Shown here piece by piece: positions 33,595-41,341 of a stretch of 41,341 bases of DNA. The position numbers and the translations under genes are program-made. Position 1 is the first letter of the stretch. Every line of letters starts with the position of its first letter. The notes under the pieces were generated by a model. The model had not been told where the DNA came from and did no database searches. It saw only the letters and a program-made list of their open reading frames with translations. The stretch is from IMG/VR virus record IMGVR_UViG_3300010883_000097, positions 1-41,341 of that record; one strand, written 5' to 3'. This stretch comes from a virus.

Positions 33595-35091
33595 ATGAAA
33601 TTAGGTAGAGACTATATACAAATGCGTGATGGTGAAATTCAAATATATCCATCTGGATCTGTCACAGCCAGTGACGCTATATCTGCGACAGGAGATCCAC
33701 ATAGGTGGACAATAACAACCCATACTCCCTCAGCAACAGATGGATTCTTAGCAACCCCTACCACTACGGGGTCTTGGTTAACATTAATGACTCCTTATGG
33801 AGGGAGATTTAACATTGCTTTTGCTTCATCATCTATAACTTCGGGAGATTTTCCATTAAGCAGACAATCTACAGGTCATGTCTGGCACACAGCAAGCCTG
33901 GCCTCCGGTAGCTTAACTGCAAATAATATAGCTTCGGCAATACATACCGCTATTTCTACCACAACTATCGCTAGAGCCGCCGCCGGTGGTGTAATGAAGT
34001 TTAGTTCGTCTTTGGCTTCAAATGTAGTCACGGTAGATGTTCCTATAACAGGATCCTCCCGATTCGTCCAAGACCCCGTACTATCAAGTTCATATGGTGT
34101 GGTGATAGCTACAACAGTTCAAGGTACTGGAGACCCAGATGGGGTAGGTACCCCAGGAACACCTGATACAGATCAAGCTCCACCATTCACTTTTAAAGTC
34201 GATCCAGACGATCCCACCTCTTTCATGATATCCGGATCCGGTGGCTCAATGCTATACATGTCAGGTTCAGGTAAGATAGGTATAGGTACAAAAAATCCAA
34301 CTAGTGATTTCGAAGTAGCAGGTACTGAAAAGGCGGTATTCACTAAACTTAAGATAACCGGTGCTACACAAACCGTAGGAGATATAACATCATCCGGTAA
34401 TATAAGTTCAAGTGGTAATGTTTACGCAGCAGACTATTTTGACAATGGTGCAAATATAAACACACTATACGCTCCTGTTCTTGGTAGCGATGACAATTAT
34501 GTAACCGACGCAGAAAAAACTGTTATAGGAAATACATCGAATACAAACTCTGGGAATGAAACCACAGCTACTGTAAACGCTTTAAATATTACCGAAGTAG
34601 GTGCTTTAGACGACGGAACAATAGCTGCTGGCTTCGGTACCATAAACACAGGAGAAATTACAGCTACTAGTATAAAGCATTCTATTAGTGGTAATAACGC
34701 CGGAGACTATGGCCCTGGGGCCGAAATACTATATGGCATTAGTTCCGAGACAACAACAGTAGGTGCCATATATACTTTAAGGGCTGGAGTTTGGACCTTA
34801 ATTGATGCAAATACTGATAACCGTGTTGATCGCCTATGTGCAGTAGCAGTAGGAACCAACTCTAGCACCCACGGTATGCTAATCAGGGGATGTGTTACTT
34901 TAGCATCCGCGTTCACAGCCGGTACTGATGTAGAAGGTGTCCAAGTTTATGCCTCTGAAACAGCCGGTCAAGCTACTATAACAGCACCATCTGATTCCGG
35001 CGACTTAGTTAGAATTTTAGGATATTCTTTAAACGTCAGCTCTAAAAAAATGTTTTTTAATCCTGATAGCACATTCTTAGAGATTGCATAA
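33595..35091 (+). CDS. Tail-fibre / receptor-binding protein
   Basis: A 498-residue protein. The N-terminal 170 residues look like a fibre-docking beta domain. A Gly/Asp/Pro linker (PDGVGTPGTPDTDQAPP) follows, then the fibre motif GKIGIGTKNPTSDFEVAGT, Ser/Gly repeats (ITSSGNISSSGNVYA), and a C-terminal domain (about 370-498) with LCAVAVGTNSSTHGMLIRGC, EGVQVYASETAGQAT and VRILGYSL...FFNPDSTFLEI. That ending is typical of a widespread phage tip domain. GGAGG precedes the ATG and only three bases separate it from the giant fibre gene, so both are probably co-expressed parts of the fibre. Confidence 0.75.
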   Translation: MKLGRDYIQMRDGEIQIYPSGSVTASDAISATGDPHRWTITTHTPSATDGFLATPTTTGSWLTLMTPYGGRFNIAFASSSITSGDFPLSRQSTGHVWHTASLASGSLTANNIASAIHTAISTTTIARAAAGGVMKFSSSLASNVVTVDVPITGSSRFVQDPVLSSSYGVVIATTVQGTGDPDGVGTPGTPDTDQAPPFTFKVDPDDPTSFMISGSGGSMLYMSGSGKIGIGTKNPTSDFEVAGTEKAVFTKLKITGATQTVGDITSSGNISSSGNVYAADYFDNGANINTLYAPVLGSDDNYVTDAEKTVIGNTSNTNSGNETTATVNALNITEVGALDDGTIAAGFGTINTGEITATSIKHSISGNNAGDYGPGAEILYGISSETTTVGAIYTLRAGVWTLIDANTDNRVDRLCAVAVGTNSSTHGMLIRGCVTLASAFTAGTDVEGVQVYASETAGQATITAPSDSGDLVRILGYSLNVSSKKMFFNPDSTFLEIA

Positions 35092-35133
35092 TAACATAAG
35101 AGTAGTATAACTAGATAAAAACATAATAGGAAG

Positions 35134-35142
35134 ATATTTATA
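35134..35142 (+). promoter_or_regulatory. Late promoter candidate (ATATTTATA)
   Basis: ATATTTATA in the gap after the fibre genes, 16 bases before the ATG at 35159, with GGAG between them. It would start the unit from 35159 to 39258. Confidence 0.55.
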
Positions 35143-35158
35143 ATATATGGAGACAACG

Positions 35159-37585
35159 ATGAATTTAGGTACTTGGTTAGCAGATCAAATAATAACCGAA
35201 GATGTAACAAATATAACAACGATTGTTGCTATATACCCAGGCAGATTTCAACCCATGGGTAAACACCACGCACAAACATACAAATGGTTAAAATCTAAAT
35301 TTAAAGATGCTCATGTAGTAACATCTGATAAAGTTGATTTACCAAAATCACCATTTTCTTTCAATGAAAAGAAAAAGATAATAAATTCATACGGTATACG
35401 AAATGTAGTAAAAGTAAAGAGTCCTTATAAAGCCGAAGAATTACTTAAAAAGTATGACCCAAAAACAACAGCTGCTGTATTCATGGTTGGTGCAAAAGAT
35501 GCAGGCAGACTTAAAGGAAAATTCTTTAAAGATTGGAACGGTAAAGCTGAAGTTGGTTATAAAGACGGAGCATATTTATTAATTGCACCACATGTGTCAA
35601 TGAAAGTTCCCGGGTATGGTGAGATGTCTGGTACAGCTATAAGAGCTGCTCTAGGAGCAAAAGCTATTACAGATAAAGATAGAGCGCAACTTTTCAAGCA
35701 CATATTTGGTCATATGAAAAATTATGATTTAATAACTAAGAAATTGGGCGTAAATGAATCTATACTAGATTTTATCGCTTCCGGTAGAGTACAGGAAATA
35801 CTGTTAGAGAATAATAAAACAGGCACTGCATCATTAGGTGATGTAGATGATGGACCTCAAGGATGGTATCAGTCACAAGCTCACTACAAGAACTCTACAA
35901 CTGGAGTAGCTAAGCAATTAGGTATGACTATTATCAACTACCTATCCGGTGATGAAGAATTAAAGTTTGGAGCGAGCAGGTATCAAGGCAAAACAATGTC
36001 CCCATCATCCTTCCCAGCTGGAGTTGCAGGAAAGAAAACTTCAACAAATCAAGATGACCTACCATCCGCACGAGCATACTCAACATGGAAATCACATGTG
36101 GATGGTATAGCTGCACAGGTAGGTATGGAGCTGTTAGATTATTTAGGAGCAGATATATCTAAAAAAATTAAAGAGCCAAACAAAGTTGATAAAACATCCA
36201 ACACACTCGACGAGACGATATCGTTACCAGTAGAGATAGGTGACACAGTTTTAATGGGAAAGTTTAAAAATAAGAAAGTTGTTGTAAAAACAATTAGCTT
36301 TAATGAAAAAGGTGATCTACTAATAAATGGTAGATCAGCTATGAAAATGAGATTAGTTAAAAAGAAAGAAGCTGTTACAGAAGGGTTATTAACTGAAGGT
36401 GGCGCTTATGGACACATGTCACATCCATTTGATGACAGGGGATTGACGTTTGGCGATTTTAAAGAAATAATTGATATATCATTACAAGGTAAGTTAGATC
36501 TAAATACTGCAGCAACAGAAAAAACAGACGGCCAAAATTTATTTATAACCTGGAACGGTGAGTTACGAGCAGCTAGAAACAACGGTGATATAAAGCGAGG
36601 TGGAATGGATGCTAAGTCGTTTGCAGCTAAATGGAAAGGTAGAGGTAATATAGAGAAGGCTTTTACATATGCATTTAAAGATCTCTCAAAAGCAATAGGG
36701 AAGATATCAGAAAAGCAGCGTGAAAAAATATTCGGTGATGGTAACAATTGGATGAATATGGAGATCATGTACCCCGACTCTGCAAATGTGATTGTATACG
36801 ATGCACCACATTTACAATTCCATGGAGTGTTAAAGTATGAGAAAGGTGTGCCGGTTGGTACAGTAAAGGATGGTGCTAGAATACTTGCAGGAATGATTAA
36901 ACAAGTAGACTCTAACATACAGAAGAATTATAGTATAATTGGACCACATGTACTTAAAATGTCCCCACATCAAGACTTCGCGGCAAAGGTCCCATACTTT
37001 AAAGCTAAGTTACAAAAACTAATGTCACCGTATAGCATGAAAGATTCAAGCACATTCGCAGAGTATCACCAAGCATGGTGGGAAGCATACATTGATAAAA
37101 ACTTTAAGAATCTTGAGACAAGGGTAAAGATGGGATTGGTCAAACGATGGGCCTTTTTTGATAAGTCATTTAGATTAACCAAGAAGACAATAGAAGATGA
37201 AACACTACTAGCTACAATAATTGCCTTTGATAAACAGAAGCATAAAGGTACAGCACAAGATACTATGAAGCCATTTGAAGTACTGTTCTTTGAGCTTGGT
37301 GTGGAAGTATTAAAGAATGTAGAAGGCTTCCTAACCGCCAGTCCAGACAAAGCAATAAAGCATATTAAACAGCAAGTATCGAAAGCTATAAGTGATGTAC
37401 GCAAAGGTGGTGATATTAAAAAATTAAATAGAATGGGTCAACAATTAAGTAAATTAAATGCAATCGGTGGATGGAAAGCAGTGATACCATCTGAAGGTCT
37501 TGTATTTATTTACAAAGGTAGTACATATAAGTTAACAGGTGCATTTGGTCCAATAAATCAAATAGCAGGTCTGATGACGTTTTAA
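35159..37585 (+). CDS. Fusion of NMNAT-like adenylyltransferase and ligase-like nucleotidyltransferase
   Basis: I start at 35159, not at the in-frame ATG at 35147, because GGAG (35149-35152) is then the ribosome site. Residues about 22-200 are a nucleotidylyltransferase of the NadM/cytidylyltransferase type: GRFQPMGKHH (28-37, a variant of the HxGH motif) and SGTAIR (157-162, the ISSTxxR equivalent). A middle region of unknown fold follows, then a small SH3/KOW-like piece (about 358-395, EIGDTVLMGKFKNKKVVVK). Residues about 418-600 contain K455-T-D-G458, R470, R473 and E535 (MNMEIMYP), arranged like motif I and later motifs of covalent RNA/DNA ligases. Activity of either half is unproven; NAD metabolism or RNA end repair are possible roles. 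Confidence 0.72.
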   Translation: MNLGTWLADQIITEDVTNITTIVAIYPGRFQPMGKHHAQTYKWLKSKFKDAHVVTSDKVDLPKSPFSFNEKKKIINSYGIRNVVKVKSPYKAEELLKKYDPKTTAAVFMVGAKDAGRLKGKFFKDWNGKAEVGYKDGAYLLIAPHVSMKVPGYGEMSGTAIRAALGAKAITDKDRAQLFKHIFGHMKNYDLITKKLGVNESILDFIASGRVQEILLENNKTGTASLGDVDDGPQGWYQSQAHYKNSTTGVAKQLGMTIINYLSGDEELKFGASRYQGKTMSPSSFPAGVAGKKTSTNQDDLPSARAYSTWKSHVDGIAAQVGMELLDYLGADISKKIKEPNKVDKTSNTLDETISLPVEIGDTVLMGKFKNKKVVVKTISFNEKGDLLINGRSAMKMRLVKKKEAVTEGLLTEGGAYGHMSHPFDDRGLTFGDFKEIIDISLQGKLDLNTAATEKTDGQNLFITWNGELRAARNNGDIKRGGMDAKSFAAKWKGRGNIEKAFTYAFKDLSKAIGKISEKQREKIFGDGNNWMNMEIMYPDSANVIVYDAPHLQFHGVLKYEKGVPVGTVKDGARILAGMIKQVDSNIQKNYSIIGPHVLKMSPHQDFAAKVPYFKAKLQKLMSPYSMKDSSTFAEYHQAWWEAYIDKNFKNLETRVKMGLVKRWAFFDKSFRLTKKTIEDETLLATIIAFDKQKHKGTAQDTMKPFEVLFFELGVEVLKNVEGFLTASPDKAIKHIKQQVSKAISDVRKGGDIKKLNRMGQQLSKLNAIGGWKAVIPSEGLVFIYKGSTYKLTGAFGPINQIAGLMTF

Positions 37586-37595
37586 AGGTAAGGTT

Positions 37596-38171
37596 ATGAA
37601 GAAAGGAATTACACAAGATAGAGTACAGAGGATGAGAAATTTAATCTCTGGTAATCACAATGACAAAAGTTTAATACGTAGTGGCTATACTAAGAATATT
37701 ACTGAGCGTAAAGAAGGCCAAGTTTGGATTGAGCGAGGTAAAACATGGACTATTAAGAATGGTATAAAGCGGACTGTTGATAAATTAGATTTTGCTAGAA
37801 AAATTAATAGAGTACCATTCGCTTGCCCGAAATGTACAAAATCATTAAAACACTCTGCCCATAAAAAAATGTATAAGCGCTGGGGAATGTGCTTAACGTG
37901 TGTAGTTAAGTGGGAAGCAGAGATGAAAGCTAATGGTACATACGATGAGTGGTTCATGCAATTTGATGAGACAAACTTCAATGCATTCATATCAGATATT
38001 CAAGGAGAGTATGATGATTGGTTACAATCCAGAAATGCACAACACTTTGTTACAGAAGCTGGACAACTAGAGGATTGGGGCGGTGGTACACAGAGCGATG
38101 AATTATCAAAAGAGTTTAATAAATCAGTAGCTAAAGCTAAGGAGCAACATAATGCAAAGTACAAAGATTAA
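37596..38171 (+). CDS. Zinc-ribbon protein, conserved in T4-like phages, unknown role
   Basis: A 191-residue protein. The N-terminal basic part RVQRMRNLISGNHNDKSLIR then ERKEGQVWIERGKTWTIKNG is a pattern I recall from hypothetical proteins of marine T4-like phages. C77-x2-C80 and C99-x2-C102 (FACPKC ... MCLTC), with several His and Lys between them, make a likely zinc ribbon. The C-terminal 70 residues are acidic and helical. AAGG precedes the ATG. The 3' end overlaps the next gene by 20 bases. A nucleic-acid-binding role is suggested only by the ribbon and charge. Confidence 0.7.
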   Translation: MKKGITQDRVQRMRNLISGNHNDKSLIRSGYTKNITERKEGQVWIERGKTWTIKNGIKRTVDKLDFARKINRVPFACPKCTKSLKHSAHKKMYKRWGMCLTCVVKWEAEMKANGTYDEWFMQFDETNFNAFISDIQGEYDDWLQSRNAQHFVTEAGQLEDWGGGTQSDELSKEFNKSVAKAKEQHNAKYKD

Positions 38172-38577
38172 GAATATTATAAAGGAAGAGGTGCACAAAT
38201 TACTAGAAGCATCGATTACTAAAGGATTCAGAAAAGCTGTTGAGGCTCTTCAGAAGGCGCAGTTAGATCAACAAACTCTAAGGAAAGCTTTCGTTGCGGA
38301 AAAGGACCCAAAGAAGAAAGAGAAGCTAAAGCAATCGTTAATTAAAATGCACAAAGTCGTACAGAAGGTTGAAGTAGAGTTTAACGATGTGTTACGAAAT
38401 GAGCCAGCCGGTGAGTTAGAAGAGGTAGATGTACGCAAGGTGCACGGAGATGAAAAGATAGATAATCCTGACACTGGCAATACAATTAAACTCAGCACAG
38501 CATTAAAATCTAAAAAAAGCTCTGCAGTGTATCGCACAGCTAAAGCAAAGTACAATCAATATAAAGATAAGGAATAG
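38152..38577 (+). CDS. Small helical protein with N-terminal KEEV helix
   Basis: A 141-residue, Lys/Glu-rich helical protein. It begins with KIKNIIKEEVHKLLEA, which resembles the amphipathic helix that starts the protein at 9430 (LAAVIRKIVREEVQREV). The middle (residues 30-85) is probably coiled coil, and the tail is basic. It is translated from inside the 3' end of the zinc-ribbon gene, so coupling is likely. No enzyme motif. A structural, scaffold or packaged internal protein is possible. Confidence 0.65.
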   Translation: MQSTKIKNIIKEEVHKLLEASITKGFRKAVEALQKAQLDQQTLRKAFVAEKDPKKKEKLKQSLIKMHKVVQKVEVEFNDVLRNEPAGELEEVDVRKVHGDEKIDNPDTGNTIKLSTALKSKKSSAVYRTAKAKYNQYKDKE

Positions 38578-38581
38578 TTAT

Positions 38582-38881
38582 ATGAAAAATTTATGGAAAT
38601 GGGTATTAGCGACAGCAGCGTTTGTTGTTGGTGTTGTTGCTCTTGTTACCTCACAAAGCAAAGGTAAGAAAGTTTACGACAAAAAAGTTAACGATAATAA
38701 TGATGAAGTCAAAAAAGTTAAGATTAAGACCAAAGAAGCAACAACAAAGAAAGCAGTCACGAAAGCAGCACTATCTAAAGCGAAGACAAAAACAGCTAGT
38801 ACAAAGTCTAAAGTAAAGCAAACAAGCAGTGCTACAAAGACCACACAAGATTTTAAGAAAAAGTATAGAAGTAAGTCGTGA
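38582..38881 (+). CDS. Membrane-anchored lysine-rich protein
   Basis: A 99-residue protein. Residues about 5-24 form one hydrophobic helix (WKWVLATAAFVVGVVALVTS). The remaining 75 residues are almost only Lys, Thr, Ala and Ser with some Val, like a histone-tail or a peptidoglycan- or DNA-binding arm. AAGGA precedes the ATG. Its TGA overlaps the GTG start of the next gene, so the two are translated together. The topology with a short N-terminal anchor resembles an inner-membrane spanin subunit in outline, but spanins are usually coiled coils, so this is only one option. Confidence 0.65.
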   Translation: MKNLWKWVLATAAFVVGVVALVTSQSKGKKVYDKKVNDNNDEVKKVKIKTKEATTKKAVTKAALSKAKTKTASTKSKVKQTSSATKTTQDFKKKYRSKS

Positions 38882-39258
38882 AGCAGATATTAACCACACT
38901 CTTATTGTGTGTATCTAGTGTTTGTATCTCTCAAGACACTATCCAAATACCAGCTGACGAACTCCAAGAGTTTATATTAGCTGTAGATACTCTAGAATCA
39001 CAAGATTCAATTAAAACACTATTAATTAACCAACTTGAACATGAAATTAAACTCCATGTGTCAATAGCTGAACTAGACAGTCTAATTATCTTGTATAAAG
39101 ATCAAGAGATATTACTATTAAATGAGCAGATAGAGTTACATATAGATCGATTAGCTCAAGTAGACAAGTGGTATAATAAACCATGGGTAGGTGCTGTAGG
39201 AGGGGTTCTGAGCACGGTGCTGCTAATCCATGTAATAGATTACACTCTACCACAGTAA
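38878..39258 (+). CDS. Exported coiled-coil protein with C-terminal membrane helix (spanin candidate)
   Basis: A 126-residue protein starting at GTG, coupled to the upstream gene by a GTGA overlap. Residues 1-19 are a Sec signal peptide of flavobacterial type (LLLCVSSVCISQ). Residues about 25-95 are a long acidic amphipathic helix rich in Leu, Glu and Ile, and residues about 103-120 a membrane helix. No canonical lipobox is present. An exported periplasmic coil tethered to a membrane, next to a second membrane protein, is the layout expected of a spanin-like lysis pair or unimolecular spanin. This is a layout argument only. Confidence 0.7.
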   Translation: MKQILTTLLLCVSSVCISQDTIQIPADELQEFILAVDTLESQDSIKTLLINQLEHEIKLHVSIAELDSLIILYKDQEILLLNEQIELHIDRLAQVDKWYNKPWVGAVGGVLSTVLLIHVIDYTLPQ

Positions 39259-39273
39259 TAATTTACACTCTAT

Positions 39274-39282
39274 ATATTTATA
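39274..39282 (+). promoter_or_regulatory. Late promoter candidate (ATATTTATA)
   Basis: ATATTTATA within TATATATTTATATATA, only four bases before the terminase ATG at 39287. There is no Shine-Dalgarno sequence, so a transcript from here would be leaderless or the gene is mainly read through from upstream. Confidence 0.5.
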
Positions 39283-39286
39283 TATA

Positions 39287-40870
39287 ATGGCGAAGGACTT
39301 AAAACAGATAATTGCAGACGAGTATGTGAGATGCGCTAAAGATCCAGTGCACTTTATGAGAAAGTATTGTAAGATCCAACATCCGACGAGAGGTAAGATT
39401 AACTTTGATCTCTACCCCTTTCAAGAAAAATCCCTATTGCAATTTGCTGCACATGATTATAGTGTAATACTTAAATCGAGGCAACTAGGTATATCAACCT
39501 TAACAGCAGGGTACACATTATGGTCGATGGTATTTAACCAAGATTTTAATGCTCTAGTAATTGCAATAAAGCAAGACACAGCAAAAAATCTAGTAACTAA
39601 GATTCGTGTAATGCATGAATTTCTACCTAGCTGGCTAAAAGGTAACATACTTGAGGATAATAAGCTTTCGCTAAGGTTAGCTAATGGCTCACAAGTAAAA
39701 GCAATATCAAGTTCACCAGACGCTGGTAGATCAGAAGCACTATCGTTGCTCGTAATAGACGAAGCAGCATTTATTGATAGTATAGATACTATATGGACCT
39801 CAGCTCAACAAACACTAGCTACCGGAGGTAAGTGTATTGCACTATCTACACCAAATGGTGTTGGTAATTGGTTTCATAAAACATGGGTGAAAGCAGAAGC
39901 TGGAGAAAACAAATTTAATACTATCCGACTACACTGGTCAGTACACCCTGAGAGAAGTCAAGAGTGGAGAGATGATCAAGATATTTTATTAGGTGTTGAT
40001 CAAGCAGCACAGGAGTGTGATTGCGACTTTATAAGTTCCGGAAAGTCTGTAGTACCCGGTCCACTTTTAGAATGGTACCGCGACAATATGGTGCAAGAGC
40101 CTGTTGAAAAGCGAGGGCATGATAATTCGTATTGGGTGTGGGAATATCCTAACTATACAAAGAACTATATTGTTGTAGCCGATGTAGCGAGAGGGGATGG
40201 AGGTGACTACTCAACATTCCATGTTATCGATATAGAGACAGTCACACAAGTTGCAGAGTATAAAGCTCACATTGGTGTTAAAGAATTTGGAAATATGTTA
40301 GTAAACATAGCTACAGAATATAACGAAGCTTTACTGGTAATTGAGAATGCAAATATAGGATGGGCAGCCATTCAGCCAGCTATAGACAGAGGGTATAAGA
40401 ATTTATATTATACATACAAGCACGAAGGTGTTATTGATCCTGATGTACAATTACGTAAAGGTTATGATATTAAAGACAAGGGTCAAATGGTACCAGGCTT
40501 TACAACTTCAGCTCGCACAAGACCACTTTTGATATCAAAACTAGATATTTATTTTAGAGAAAAGGCCTGCATTGTGCGTTCGAGTAGACTTATAGATGAA
40601 TTATTTGTATTTGTCTGGAAGGGATCGAGACCGGAAGCACAGACTGGGTATAACGACGATTTAGTTATGGCGTTCTCAATAGCAATGTATATCCGTGATA
40701 CAGCGCTAAAGTTAAGGAATGAAGGATTAGAGTTAAATAAGCGAGCAATTAACATGATGGGCACAAGTACAACATTTAATGGGGCGTATAGTACTAATTC
40801 AGATCCAACTGATTCATGGAATATGGACGTTGGACACAACAATAGTGAAGACTTAACATGGTTATTATAG
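39287..40870 (+). CDS. 17: Terminase large subunit (gp17)
   Basis: A 527-residue protein with both expected domains. The ATPase has the Walker A-type LKSRQLGIST (62-71), Walker B LLVIDEAAF (154-162, D158 and E159) and coupling motif LSTPNG (186-191). The nuclease has D299 (VVADVARGDGGDYS), E353 (LLVIENANIGW) and D457/D458 (YNDDLVMAFS), the RNase H-type metal ligands. It cuts concatemeric DNA and pumps it into the prohead through the portal encoded next. The usual Walker A Lys before S/T is Ile here (T4: SRQLGKTT), with K63 earlier in the loop, a variant common in terminases. Confidence 0.95.
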   Translation: MAKDLKQIIADEYVRCAKDPVHFMRKYCKIQHPTRGKINFDLYPFQEKSLLQFAAHDYSVILKSRQLGISTLTAGYTLWSMVFNQDFNALVIAIKQDTAKNLVTKIRVMHEFLPSWLKGNILEDNKLSLRLANGSQVKAISSSPDAGRSEALSLLVIDEAAFIDSIDTIWTSAQQTLATGGKCIALSTPNGVGNWFHKTWVKAEAGENKFNTIRLHWSVHPERSQEWRDDQDILLGVDQAAQECDCDFISSGKSVVPGPLLEWYRDNMVQEPVEKRGHDNSYWVWEYPNYTKNYIVVADVARGDGGDYSTFHVIDIETVTQVAEYKAHIGVKEFGNMLVNIATEYNEALLVIENANIGWAAIQPAIDRGYKNLYYTYKHEGVIDPDVQLRKGYDIKDKGQMVPGFTTSARTRPLLISKLDIYFREKACIVRSSRLIDELFVFVWKGSRPEAQTGYNDDLVMAFSIAMYIRDTALKLRNEGLELNKRAINMMGTSTTFNGAYSTNSDPTDSWNMDVGHNNSEDLTWLL

Positions 40871-40882
40871 GAGTAAATAAAA

Positions 40883-41341
40883 ATGGCAGATAAATCATTT
40901 TTCGGAAGATTAGAAACACTTTTTTCAACAAACGCAATTGTGCGAAGAGTTGGGACAAACAAGTTAAAAGTTATTGATGTCAATAAGGCACAATCTAACA
41001 ATGGCTTAGCTACAAACAAGTTAGTTGATAGGTATACAAAATTACATGCATCATCCACACAGATGACATATAATCAATATCAAACTTTTCAACAGCAGAG
41101 AATCACATTATTCACAGATTATGAAACTATGGATGAAGATTCGATCATATCATCAGCATTAGATATCTATGCAGATGAATCAACTATTAAGAATGAATTT
41201 GATCAAGTACTATCGATCAATTGCCGCGATGAGGATGTAAGTAAAATATTGCATAACCTCTTCTACGATATATTAAATATAGAATTCAATTTATGGCCAT
41301 GGGTACGTAATCTATGTAAGTATGGTGATTTTTACTTGAAG
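40883..41341 (+). CDS. 20: Portal vertex protein (gp20), 3' end outside window
   Basis: The frame runs from the ATG at 40883 to the right edge (153 codons). It contains LFTDYETMDEDSIISSALDI, YADESTIKNEFDQVL and later FYDILNIEFNLWPWVRNLCK, strongly typical of the T4-like gp20 portal. AGGAG lies before the start, 12 bases after the terminase stop, and gp17-gp20 neighbours are expected in T4-like phages. The dodecameric portal is the DNA gate of the head and the docking site of the terminase. The remaining part of the gene lies outside the window. Confidence 0.93.
   Translation, partial: MADKSFFGRLETLFSTNAIVRRVGTNKLKVIDVNKAQSNNGLATNKLVDRYTKLHASSTQMTYNQYQTFQQQRITLFTDYETMDEDSIISSALDIYADESTIKNEFDQVLSINCRDEDVSKILHNLFYDILNIEFNLWPWVRNLCKYGDFYLK

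Noticed and set aside
36406-36918. Minus-strand open frame of 170 codons
   Set aside because: It lies fully opposite the ligase-like domain with recognisable motifs on the + strand; no promoter or ribosome site is seen.
39475-39499. Terminase Walker A without the usual lysine (LGIST) as a sign of an inactive enzyme
   Set aside because: Terminases often use a K/R earlier in the loop (K63 here), and all other ATPase and nuclease residues are present.
40549-41058. Minus-strand open frame of 169 codons across the terminase-portal junction
   Set aside because: Both + strand genes are certain, and the product shows no coherent protein features.
1-41341. tRNA genes, CRISPR arrays, insertion sequences or attachment sites
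   Set aside because: I saw no cloverleaf-like segments, spaced direct repeats, transposase genes, integrase or terminal inverted repeats; a computed scan could still find a tRNA I missed.

Overview
The window is a contiguous piece of a tailed-phage genome of the T4-like (contractile-tail) supergroup. Every supported gene is on the + strand, genes are tightly packed (many TAATG or ATGA overlaps), and several core T4-type proteins are recognisable. These are the late sigma factor (gp55-like), baseplate wedge proteins gp25 and gp6, a primase, a recombination nuclease/ATPase (gp47/gp46-like), the large terminase (gp17) and the start of the portal protein (gp20). The sequence is AT-rich apart from about the first 670 bases.

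The likely host is a marine Bacteroidota, probably a flavobacterium. The evidence is Sec signal peptides of flavobacterial style (ending ...LAQ, ...SAQ, ...ISQ), a phage-encoded protein with a gliding-motility-associated C-terminal domain (the type B sorting signal of the type IX secretion system, which is known only from Bacteroidota), and promoters that resemble the Bacteroidota housekeeping consensus. This is inference; no host sequence is present.

Layout. 1-579: the end of one gene and a small SWIM zinc-finger protein, in more G+C-rich DNA. 580-2292: an intergenic hairpin, then a promoter driving two secreted proteins (one dockerin-like, one T9SS-type). 2293-5727: small unknown phage proteins under two or three host-type promoters. 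5740-7548: an HD phosphohydrolase, a small membrane protein and the late sigma factor. 7549-7963: a tiny ORF with hairpins and a two-helix membrane protein, closed by a strong terminator. 7994-22574: baseplate and tail genes. 22574-27104: a GIY-YIG nuclease, then primase and a fused Mre11/Rad50-type protein, started by a host-type promoter in the middle of the tail genes. 27163-35091: tail and tail-fibre genes. 35159-39258: a three-part adenylyltransferase / ligase-like protein, a zinc-ribbon protein, small helical proteins and a possible lysis pair. 39287-end: terminase and portal.

Regulation can be partly read from the DNA. Five sites have exactly TTG-N20-TATATT and precede early or replication-type genes. 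Eight sites have ATATTTATA (one with a single mismatch), lack a -35 TTG where checked, and mostly precede structural genes. The simplest model is host sigma for the first class and the encoded gp55-like sigma for the second. The second motif is the reverse complement of the T4 late promoter TATAAATA. The most unusual content is the phage-encoded T9SS substrate, the two-class promoter system with this inverted late motif, the single-chain Mre11-Rad50 and the adenylyltransferase-ligase fusion.
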